From Candidatus Margulisiibacteriota bacterium (GTDB lineage: Bacteria > Margulisbacteria > WOR-1 > XYC2-FULL-46-14 > JAHJBW01), in NCBI GenBank assembly GCA_018813405.1, contig JAHJBW010000050.1, positions 1 through 5,261 of the forward strand: DNA of 5,261 nt. Direction: 5' to 3'. This document shows, piece after piece, positions 1-5,261 of the stretch (its first letter is position 1; every line of letters begins with the position of its first letter). The notes beneath the pieces were generated by a model that saw nothing but the letters and a program-made list of their open reading frames with translations, searched no databases and was not told where the DNA came from. The position numbers and the translations under genes are program-made.

Positions 1-515
1 GCCTGATAGGCATTTTGTATCAAGTTAGAGAACACCTGTTCTAACTGCACTTCGCTGGCCATAACAGTAGAAGCCTTGTCGGCCTTTATCGCAACCTGGA
101 TATTGGCCGGTTTGTCAATTCTCTTCAAAACCCCGGCAATTGAACTTTCAACATTAACCGGCTTGAGATCATCTGTCCTGACGCGCGCGTAAGTCAGGAT
201 ATCATTAATGATCGTGTTCGCCTTATCCGCTTCCGAAGCGATCATGTCCAGATATTGCTTGATCTTCTCATCAGGCTTATCCATTGTCTTTAATGAAAGA
301 AGCTCCTCCGCCCCTTTTATGACAGCCAGCGGGTTCCTTAGTTCGTGCCCAATTGCCCCGGCCAGTTTCCCAAGCGCGGCCAGCTTCTCCGAGACAGCAA
401 GCTTCTCGTACGTCTCTTTCAGCTCCGCAGTCCTTTCCTTGACCTTCTCTTCAAGGACAATCTTGACCTTTTCAAGCGCCTTGCGCTCCAATTCAACCTG
501 CACCGTCCTTGCCGA
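1..515 (-). other. Protein domain: signalling coiled coil plus histidine kinase, cut in the ATP-binding domain (residues 1413-1583)
   Basis: After GAF, a charged heptad-like helix (about 1415-1463, with VLEEKVKERTAEL in its middle) leads straight into the dimerisation helix. The H-box AGAIGHELRNPLAVIKG carries the phospho-acceptor His1469, followed by E1470 and the conserved L, R, N and P. The second dimerisation helix ends near DILTYAR. The ATP-binding domain starts around 1560, and its N-box EQVFSNLIQNAYQ is at 1571-1583, ending at the window edge. The D/G1, F and G2 boxes must lie outside, so catalytic completeness cannot be judged here. The H-box resembles PAS/GAF-linked, NtrB/AtoS-like kinases. 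Confidence 0.95.
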
Positions 516-3500
516 CTCCAGGGCAATAGCAATATGGTTCGACAATGCCACGAGGATCTCCACGTCCTCATTCGTGAAAACATCTTTTGCAAGGTGGTTG
601 CTCAAATATATCACGCCGATCAGTTTATCCTTCATGACCATTGGAACAGCAAGGATGCTTCCTTTGCCTTTTCTGTTGATCACTAGCGCCTTCATTTTCT
701 CTTTTACGTTCAGGGCCACTCCCCTGATAAAATTATCGCTTTTTATATTTACGTCTTTGCGCGAGGCATCCCGCGCGGCCTGCAATTCCAGCTGGTCATC
801 CTTATCGCACAAAAAAAGATATGCTTTTTCAGCTCCCAGGATCCTCACTATCTCATCCAGGGCAGACCTGATCTGCTGTTCAGGGTCAAGTACGGCAGCT
901 GAAGCCAGGCTCATCTTCAGCAGGGCATCAAGGTACCTTTGCAGGCGAAGCGAACTGGTGTCAAGAGGCATTTTGTGTTTCTGGTCAACCATATATTCCA
1001 AGGCTGTTGTGCCGGTGGAAGATTCAAGATGGAATTCTTTTCTTATCTGGTTGCACTTCCTGGTCCATCCATAGCGCCTGGCCATGTCATATGCTTCCTG
1101 GGCAGACATTTTTCCCGCGCAGGCATTCTTCAAGGCATTAAAGGTCCGTGCCTTCTCACAAAAGATATTAATGTGTATCTGGATAGCATCAACGTCCTGG
1201 GCAATTTCTTCCGCCTTATAGAGGAACCTCAAGGCTTCCTTATGGCGGCCCTGGAGGTTTTTCAATGCGGCCTCGATTATGAACCTGCTGGCCATATGTG
1301 AAGGCCATGGATTGTCAACCGACCTAAGCACGCTCAAGGCCCTGATCAACGGCTTGAGGTCTGGCTTTTCAGACTTCCGGCACTTCATAAGCAGCGCATT
1401 GCACTGGTATACATAGACCCACCTGAAAGTATAATCGGTCATGAAAGGAGCCAGCTCAAATTCAGGAATTTCCTTGAGCAACCCATCCAGCCTTGGACCG
1501 GTCTCTTCTTTTTCGATCAAATACGGGAAAGCGCAGACAAACATGATTCCACGGAAAATGGGCGGAACTGATTTCCATCCTCCTTTTTTAGCAATATCAA
1601 TCATTTTTGCAAAACACTTTTCCGCTTCCTCAATTTTTTCAATATAAAGGTATGTAGAAGCCAAGCAGGCATAGTTAAGCATCAACCGGGTATCTACAGG
1701 AATAGATGAAAACTCCGCCTTTCTCTCCAGTATTTGCAGATGTTTTTCCCCAACCTCGATCGATTCATATGCATTGCCCGTTAAATATAAGGCCCAGAAG
1801 AACATTGTTATCATATTCCCATAGTCCTGCTCATCCAGCCAGGCAGAGTGGTGATAAGCAACACGCAACTTCTCAACCCCCCTGGCAAGATGGTCTAAAT
1901 AAACCTCTTGCGCCCCGATTGAATATAGGGCGCGGTCAATAGCAGGCGGGTCATTGATCCTTTTGGCAACTTCATTTGTCTTCCTGATACACTCGCGGGG
2001 CCCTTTTTCTTTTCCGCGGGGAAGAAGCATAAGGGCAAAGTTAGTATATATAAAAGAGGTTTCCCGCGAATCCCCCACCAGATGGGCAAGATATAACATC
2101 CTAAAGGTTATCTGAAGCACAATAATTGGATTGAATTTGAAATATGAAGAACGTGATAATTGGTTCAGCAATTGCGTTTCCGCCTGGCGCGTTCTTAGCG
2201 CTTTGCCTTTTGAACAACCGTAAAAGATGTGCAGCCTGTCCAGCATATTCCAAAGCAGAAACACCCCTAAACTCTTCAACAAACTGAAAATATTACTTTT
2301 TGGGTAGGGCTTCCTTAATTTCGCAAAACCCTTTTTCAGCTCCTCCATGGCTTCATCCACTCTGATATCCGCCATATGAACGGCAGAAAGATAAACCCTG
2401 ATGTCCACATGTTCGAATTTGTCTTCGGTCAAGGCAAGCGCCTGGTTGAAATGCATGACTGCCTCATCCATCCTGCCTACCTGGAAACAAGCTATGCCAT
2501 AGTTTTTTTCCAAGGCGAAATCAGGGCCGGGCGCGAGCTTGTGCGCGACCGCAAAAAAGCCGCATGCTTCCAGCGGCACAAAATTCTCCAGCGCCGTCAA
2601 TCCCGCCTTGAGGTTGGCCGTGTAGACCCTCTGCGCGTTGTCTTCTGTCATCCCGAGCGAATAATGCCGGGCTAAGGCATAAATGTGCTCAACGCTTTGG
2701 CCGTTAAGCCTTTCAAACACCTCGGCTATCTTGCGATGCGATTTCTTGCGATCGTCTTCAGCAAGGTCCTTTATCAATCCCTCCTGCAGACGGTCATGAA
2801 CAAAGCGATATTTGCTCCCTATCCTTTCAATGACATGCGCCCTATATGCTTCTGCGATAGCGGCATATATCTCTTCGAGGCTGGCTCCGCAGATCTCCGG
2901 AAGATAACCGACCTCAAATTCCTCTCCGATGACGGCGCACTGGACCAGGACCGCTTTTGTTTTTTTGCCCAGGTCGGAAATTCGTCTTAAAGCAAGCTCA
3001 AGTATATTCTTAGGGAGATATAATTTTTCAAGGCCCGCAAGGTCAACCTTCCAGCTTCCCCAGTAAGGCAAAAGCAATCCCGCGTCCAGCATGGCCCTCA
3101 AGTATTCCGCCGTCGCGAAAGGATTGCCTTCCCCTCTGGCAACCAAAGCTTCAACAAGCTGTTTATTGACCTCTTTTGTTTCAAGGTACGAACAAATATA
3201 TTCCGATATCCTTTCAGCATCCAAACCTTCTAAAACTATCCTGCGGCTCAAAACATCGCCTGTCCGGGACAGGAAGTATTCTATTTTTTCTTTGTTGTCG
3301 GGATCGCTTCGGCCGGATAACATGATCATGACCGGGTACGCATTGCAATTGTTAATTACTTTCCTCAAGGCCTGCTCACTGCTCTCATCCAACCATTGCA
3401 GGTCGTCTATAAATAAAATCAGGCCTTTATGCGCCCTTGCCATGTTGAGCAGTACATGCGCCAGGCCCTCCTGGACCAGTTCATGGGCGTTCTCGATCTT

Positions 3501-4751
3501 GACTTCCTTCTCGCCCTTTAGCAATGCGCTGAAAAACGGCGAAAAGTTCTTTAATATCGGGCCAAAACTGCCGATGATATCCCTAAGGCGCTCCTGCTCT
3601 TTGTTTTTTTCGCCCTGCGGGAGCTTGTCCAGGTATCTGGCATATTCTTCCATGAGGGCCTTGATGCTGGAAAACGGCACGGGATTACTTTCGACACATT
3701 TTCCATTGAGGACCAGCGCCTTTTTTTTCAGCATTTCATTAATGAACTCAAAGCATAACCTGGTCTTCCCCATCCCCGGGGCGCCTTCAACCAGGACAAC
3801 GCTCCCTATGCCGTTTTTGGCCCGGTCAAACTCATCCCGCAGCATTGACAGTTCCTGTTTCCTGCCCACAAGCAAGGTCTCATAAGGAATCTCCGCGCCA
3901 TAGATATCATACGAATCAAAAACAGCGTCTTTCCCTTCTTTTAGCGCCTTGTTCAGGTTGTCCAGGTCAAGAAGGTCTTCCAGCAGACCGCGGCTTGTCT
4001 GGTATCTGTCATCAGGGTCCTTGTTCAACAGTTTTTCTATCACTTTGGAGAGCGCGGGGCTTAAAGATGGGTTTATCTTATTCAAGCGCGGCACCTGGCT
4101 GCTGATATGCAGGCGGATCAGCTCATTGGCATCTTCAGAATAATATGGGGGTTTTCCTGCGGCGCATTCAAAAAGGACCACCCCGAGCGAATAAAGGTCC
4201 GACCGCGTGTCAACAGGCCTTTTTAGCATGCCCGTCTGTTCAGGGGCCCTGTAAAGATAGGTCCCCACCCCGGTCTCATTGTCATCTTTTTGCAGATTTG
4301 CCGCTAACCCAAAATCTACCAGCCAAGCGTTATCATTAGTATCCAAAATAATGTTGCCTGGCTTGACATCACGATGTATAAGATTTATTGAGTGGATCTC
4401 ATGGAGCGCTGTAGCAAGGACCTTTGCCATTTCTAGCAGACTAGCTTCAGAAACAACACCTTTCTTAAGCTCATCCGCCAATGTCCTGCCCTCGATGTAT
4501 TCCATCACGACATATGGAACGCTCTCGATCTCGCCAACTTCCATGACATTGGGCAAACCGATATGCTTGGTGCGGGCTAGGGCTTCAGCTTCCCTTAGAA
4601 ATCTCCGGCGGCCGCCGGAATTTGCCTTTTCAGCTGAAGAAAACACCTTGACGGCGAAATTCTTGGATTCTCTCACTCCGCGGTAGACAATACTCTGGGC
4701 CCCGCGGCCCATCTCTTCTTCGAGCTTGATCTTAGGTATCTTAATTTGCAT
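1..4751 (-). CDS. Giant dual kinase: Ser/Thr kinase - STAND ATPase - TPR-like - GAF - histidine kinase (C-terminus beyond window)
   Basis: This is a predicted cytosolic signalling protein that should phosphorylate Ser/Thr targets through its N-terminus and pass a His-phosphate to a response regulator through its C-terminus. The frame is open for 1583 complete codons, from ATG at 4749-4751 to the left edge. Domains by residue: Ser/Thr kinase about 8-265, ATPase about 293-665, TPR-like helices about 690-1250, GAF about 1280-1412, coiled coil 1413-1463, histidine kinase from 1459 on. No signal peptide or clear membrane span is seen. The start is the only in-frame ATG after an upstream stop (TGA at 4797-4799), and it sits 12 residues before the kinase glycine loop. 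It has no Shine-Dalgarno sequence. The layout is that of cyanobacterial HstK-type proteins and fungal Chk1/Phk-like kinases; mycobacterial PknK shares the first part. The protein is cut by the window edge, so a C-terminal receiver domain cannot be excluded. Function is inferred; the signal and targets are unknown. Confidence 0.97.
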   Translation of the reverse strand, partial: MQIKIPKIKLEEEMGRGAQSIVYRGVRESKNFAVKVFSSAEKANSGGRRRFLREAEALARTKHIGLPNVMEVGEIESVPYVVMEYIEGRTLADELKKGVVSEASLLEMAKVLATALHEIHSINLIHRDVKPGNIILDTNDNAWLVDFGLAANLQKDDNETGVGTYLYRAPEQTGMLKRPVDTRSDLYSLGVVLFECAAGKPPYYSEDANELIRLHISSQVPRLNKINPSLSPALSKVIEKLLNKDPDDRYQTSRGLLEDLLDLDNLNKALKEGKDAVFDSYDIYGAEIPYETLLVGRKQELSMLRDEFDRAKNGIGSVVLVEGAPGMGKTRLCFEFINEMLKKKALVLNGKCVESNPVPFSSIKALMEEYARYLDKLPQGEKNKEQERLRDIIGSFGPILKNFSPFFSALLKGEKEVKIENAHELVQEGLAHVLLNMARAHKGLILFIDDLQWLDESSEQALRKVINNCNAYPVMIMLSGRSDPDNKEKIEYFLSRTGDVLSRRIVLEGLDAERISEYICSYLETKEVNKQLVEALVARGEGNPFATAEYLRAMLDAGLLLPYWGSWKVDLAGLEKLYLPKNILELALRRISDLGKKTKAVLVQCAVIGEEFEVGYLPEICGASLEEIYAAIAEAYRAHVIERIGSKYRFVHDRLQEGLIKDLAEDDRKKSHRKIAEVFERLNGQSVEHIYALARHYSLGMTEDNAQRVYTANLKAGLTALENFVPLEACGFFAVAHKLAPGPDFALEKNYGIACFQVGRMDEAVMHFNQALALTEDKFEHVDIRVYLSAVHMADIRVDEAMEELKKGFAKLRKPYPKSNIFSLLKSLGVFLLWNMLDRLHIFYGCSKGKALRTRQAETQLLNQLSRSSYFKFNPIIVLQITFRMLYLAHLVGDSRETSFIYTNFALMLLPRGKEKGPRECIRKTNEVAKRINDPPAIDRALYSIGAQEVYLDHLARGVEKLRVAYHHSAWLDEQDYGNMITMFFWALYLTGNAYESIEVGEKHLQILERKAEFSSIPVDTRLMLNYACLASTYLYIEKIEEAEKCFAKMIDIAKKGGWKSVPPIFRGIMFVCAFPYLIEKEETGPRLDGLLKEIPEFELAPFMTDYTFRWVYVYQCNALLMKCRKSEKPDLKPLIRALSVLRSVDNPWPSHMASRFIIEAALKNLQGRHKEALRFLYKAEEIAQDVDAIQIHINIFCEKARTFNALKNACAGKMSAQEAYDMARRYGWTRKCNQIRKEFHLESSTGTTALEYMVDQKHKMPLDTSSLRLQRYLDALLKMSLASAAVLDPEQQIRSALDEIVRILGAEKAYLFLCDKDDQLELQAARDASRKDVNIKSDNFIRGVALNVKEKMKALVINRKGKGSILAVPMVMKDKLIGVIYLSNHLAKDVFTNEDVEILVALSNHIAIALESARTVQVELERKALEKVKIVLEEKVKERTAELKETYEKLAVSEKLAALGKLAGAIGHELRNPLAVIKGAEELLSLKTMDKPDEKIKQYLDMIASEADKANTIINDILTYARVRTDDLKPVNVESSIAGVLKRIDKPANIQVAIKADKASTVMASEVQLEQVFSNLIQNAYQ
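516..914 (-). other. Protein domain: GAF sensor (residues about 1280-1412)
   Basis: The segment begins with an amphipathic helix (EQQIRSALDEIVRILGAEKA) and a strand AYLFL. It continues through a variable ligand-pocket region to the strand pair GSILAVPMVMKDKLIGVIYL. It ends with FTNEDVEILVALSNHIAIAL, the standard last helix of GAF domains. GAF domains bind small ligands such as cyclic nucleotides, bilins, haem or organic metabolites. The NKFD motif typical of cyclic-nucleotide GAFs is not evident, and I see no convincing bilin-attachment cysteine, so the ligand is unknown. Its place directly before the histidine kinase suggests it is the input for that half of the protein. Confidence 0.9.
1002..2684 (-). 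other. Protein region: degenerate TPR-like helical repeats (residues about 690-1250)
   Basis: About 560 residues are almost entirely predicted amphipathic helix. The clearest TPR-like units are NYGIACFQVGRMDEAVMHFN from 750, a pair at about 784-813 ending in AMEELKKGFAKL, NYACLASTYLYIEKIEEAEK from 1026, and HKEALRFLYKAEEIA from 1170. Between them the consensus is weak, as is usual after COG3899-type ATPases. A PYP turn at 813-815 corresponds to the proline-ending loop often seen after the first repeats in that family. The region probably binds a protein partner or relays conformational change from the ATPase to the GAF domain. The ligand cannot be read from the sequence, and repeat boundaries are approximate. 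Confidence 0.75.
2757..3875 (-). other. Protein domain: STAND/AAA-type predicted ATPase, COG3899-like (residues about 293-665)
   Basis: The domain opens with VGRKQEL at 295-301, the usual lead-in of these ATPases. The Walker A loop GAPGMGKT is at 323-330, and a Walker B strand LILFIDDLQWLD at 444-455 carries D449 and D450. GEGNPF, holding the GNP form of the GxP motif, is near 540-545. A winged-helix-like part follows, with AVIGEEF and then FVHDRLQEG at 650-658, where related proteins have an FxH motif. In the family, such ATPases act as nucleotide-dependent switches that oligomerise when a ligand or partner binds the following repeats. All key nucleotide-binding residues are present, so binding is likely. 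Its role in controlling the flanking kinases is inference. Confidence 0.92.
3957..4730 (-). other. Protein domain: Hanks-type Ser/Thr protein kinase (residues about 8-265)
   Basis: All core catalytic residues are visible. The glycine loop is GRGAQSIVY at 15-23, with Ser20 in place of the third glycine. The ATP lysine is K35 in AVKVF, and the helix-C glutamate is most likely E54 in FLREAEAL. The catalytic loop HRDVKPGN is at 126-133 (D128, K130, N133), DFG at 146-148 and APEQ at 169-172. Subdomain IX reads SDLYSLG, and the conserved arginine of subdomain XI is R249 in DPDDRYQT. The activation loop carries T160 and T164, candidate autophosphorylation sites. The HRDxKPxN and PEQ motifs are typical of bacterial PknB-like Ser/Thr kinases, so I expect an active enzyme and not a pseudokinase. 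Confidence 0.96.
4604..4619. repeat. 16-base perfect G+C palindrome inside the kinase coding sequence
   Basis: The palindrome TCCGGCGGCCGCCGGA has no central spacer and its inner 14 bases are all G or C, unlike the surrounding sequence. In the kinase frame it encodes Ser-Gly-Gly-Arg-Arg, in the loop between the lysine strand and helix C, where composition is free to vary. It could form a strong hairpin in the early mRNA, about 130-150 bases after the start codon. Confidence 0.7.
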
Positions 4752-4760
4752 TGAAATGCA
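4747..4760. repeat. Perfect 6-base dyad overlapping the start codon of the giant kinase gene
   Basis: TGCATT and AATGCA are separated by GA. The dyad covers the ATG at 4749-4751 and lies just downstream of the expected transcription start of the minus-strand promoter. It could be a small operator, or it may be chance: a dyad this short is not rare. No second copy is seen near the plus-strand promoter. Confidence 0.3.
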
Positions 4761-4771
4761 TTCTGCGTAGT

Positions 4772-4800
4772 ATTGTAGACACTTTTTTCTCAAAACTCAA
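4772..4800 (-). promoter_or_regulatory. Sigma70-like promoter for the giant kinase gene
   Basis: Read on the minus strand, a -35 element TTGAGT (4795-4800) and a -10 element TACAAT (4772-4777) are separated by exactly 17 bases. Matches to consensus are 4 of 6 and 5 of 6. Transcription would begin near 4765, leaving a leader of only about 14 bases before the ATG and no room for a normal ribosome binding site. Confidence 0.6.
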
Positions 4801-4822
4801 GCGAAAATTAAAACCATCCGCC

Positions 4823-4851
4823 TTGAATACCTCTGGATCATTATGTATAAT
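4823..4851 (+). promoter_or_regulatory. Sigma70-like promoter for the small membrane protein gene
   Basis: A -35 element TTGAAT (4823-4828) and a perfect -10 element TATAAT (4846-4851) are separated by exactly 17 bases. Transcription would start near 4858, giving a leader of about 42 bases before the ATG at 4900. The element is back to back with the minus-strand promoter, with 22 bases between the two -35 hexamers. Confidence 0.65.
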
Positions 4852-4899
4852 TAGAATAACGTTTTTGGCTCTATTTAAGGAATATTTACAAACACACTT

Positions 4900-5232
4900 A
4901 TGAATTCAATCATCAAAATCTCAATTGAAGACAGGATTTTTGCCGGTATTTCATATTTATTTATACCAGCCCTCTACGCCCTCATTTCTGAAAAAAGGAA
5001 AGTCAGGCTGGTCTCTCACCATGCCGCCCATGCCCTTTTTTTCTGGTCCACGATCTTCGGGCTCTGGGTATTGATGCGCTGGCTGGTCTTTGAAAAAGGG
5101 GTGTACCTTGACCTTTTCATGCCCCTCTTTTGCCTTTGCGGCATCGGGCTCATCATCTGCTCCATTATGGCCGTTCTTTCGAAATTCTTGCGGATCCCGG
5201 TTATTTCCGATATCTTAAATGTTTTGATCTAA
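4900..5232 (+). CDS. Small three-segment membrane protein, DUF4870/Tic20-like
   Basis: This 110-residue protein probably sits in the inner membrane. Hydrophobic segments lie at about 13-29, 43-63 and 71-97. The first is followed by a charged turn (SEKRKVRL) and then HHAAHALFFW. That matches the DUF4870 pattern, in which a short charged loop precedes a conserved His and an Ala-Leu helix. The C-terminal RIPVISDI also fits the family's usual proline-containing end. The family has no established biochemical role, so none is assigned. ATG at 4900 is the only reasonable start: an in-frame TAA lies at 4876-4878 and no ATG, GTG or TTG falls between. The AAGGAA at 4877-4882 is 17 bases from the ATG, too far for a normal ribosome site. 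It is divergent from the giant kinase gene and probably cotranscribed with the frame at 5237. The family match is by eye. Confidence 0.85.
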   Translation: MNSIIKISIEDRIFAGISYLFIPALYALISEKRKVRLVSHHAAHALFFWSTIFGLWVLMRWLVFEKGVYLDLFMPLFCLCGIGLIICSIMAVLSKFLRIPVISDILNVLI

Positions 5233-5236
5233 TATC

Positions 5237-5261
5237 ATGATTAAGAAACAATTCCTGGATA
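5237..5261 (+). CDS. Start of an unidentified downstream gene (partial)
   Basis: An ATG four bases after the preceding stop opens a frame reading MIKKQFLD before the window ends. An in-frame TGA at 5225-5227 rules out a longer upstream start in this frame. The very short gap suggests an operon and perhaps translational coupling with the small membrane protein gene, since no Shine-Dalgarno sequence precedes the ATG. Eight residues are too few to name a product, and the frame might still prove to be non-coding. Confidence 0.45.

Noticed and set aside
208..1074. Long plus-strand open frame (288 codons)
   Set aside because: It lies opposite the GAF and histidine kinase coding region, is serine- and phenylalanine-rich without any recognisable domain, and is an antisense shadow of the real gene.
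1895..2089. Short minus-strand open frame (64 codons)
   Set aside because: It is in a different frame from the giant kinase gene, which is uninterrupted through this region.
2232..2291. Hydrophobic stretch in the TPR-like region (residues about 821-840) as a membrane span
   Set aside because: It is broken by a lysine and polar residues and is embedded in soluble helical repeats, so an amphipathic helix is more likely.
3259..3273. Inverted repeat CCTGTCC-G-GGACAGG
   Set aside because: A single seven-base-arm dyad within coding sequence is about what chance allows in a window this size. It has no T-run and no regulatory context.
3721..3728. Run of eight T bases, a possible frameshift site
   Set aside because: The kinase frame continues correctly on both sides (the Walker A region upstream in the protein, and the conserved ATPase sequence after it), so there is no evidence of slippage or a sequencing error.
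3091..3885. Long plus-strand open frame (264 codons)
   Set aside because: It is antisense to the ATPase domain, whose Walker motifs are unmistakable on the other strand. The frame has low-complexity serine-rich content and no domain.
4741..4761. Alternative minus-strand ATG at 4759-4761
   Set aside because: It is out of frame with the kinase and meets a stop after six codons.

Overview
The window is dominated by one very large minus-strand gene that is open from its start codon at 4751 to the left edge: 1583 complete codons with no in-frame stop. I translated it line by line. It encodes a multidomain signalling protein with, in order, a Hanks-type Ser/Thr kinase, a STAND/AAA-type ATPase, a long TPR-like helical region, a GAF sensor domain, a coiled-coil linker and a histidine kinase. 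The left edge cuts it inside the histidine kinase ATP-binding domain, just after the N-box. The layout matches a known class: bacterial Ser/Thr-plus-His kinases of the HstK type and the related fungal group of hybrid histidine kinases.

A 148-base divergent intergenic region (4752-4899) lies to its right. It holds two back-to-back sigma70-like promoters, one per direction, each with an exact 17-base spacer. A small dyad overlaps the start codon of the large gene. To the right, on the plus strand, is a 110-residue protein with three predicted membrane segments that resembles the DUF4870/Tic20-like small membrane proteins. A second plus-strand reading frame begins four bases after its stop and runs off the right edge, so these two probably form an operon.

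The organism is bacterial but cannot be fixed from this sequence. Base composition is balanced by eye, none of the three starts has a convincing Shine-Dalgarno sequence, and such giant sensor kinases occur in cyanobacteria, myxobacteria and deep-branching Gram-negative phyla such as Omnitrophota. The last is my best guess and a weak one.

Functionally, the large protein looks like a cytosolic integrator: a GAF ligand signal and the state of the ATPase/TPR scaffold could control phosphotransfer to Ser/Thr targets and to a response regulator. No response regulator is visible in the window. No RNA gene, insertion sequence, CRISPR array or phage gene is seen.
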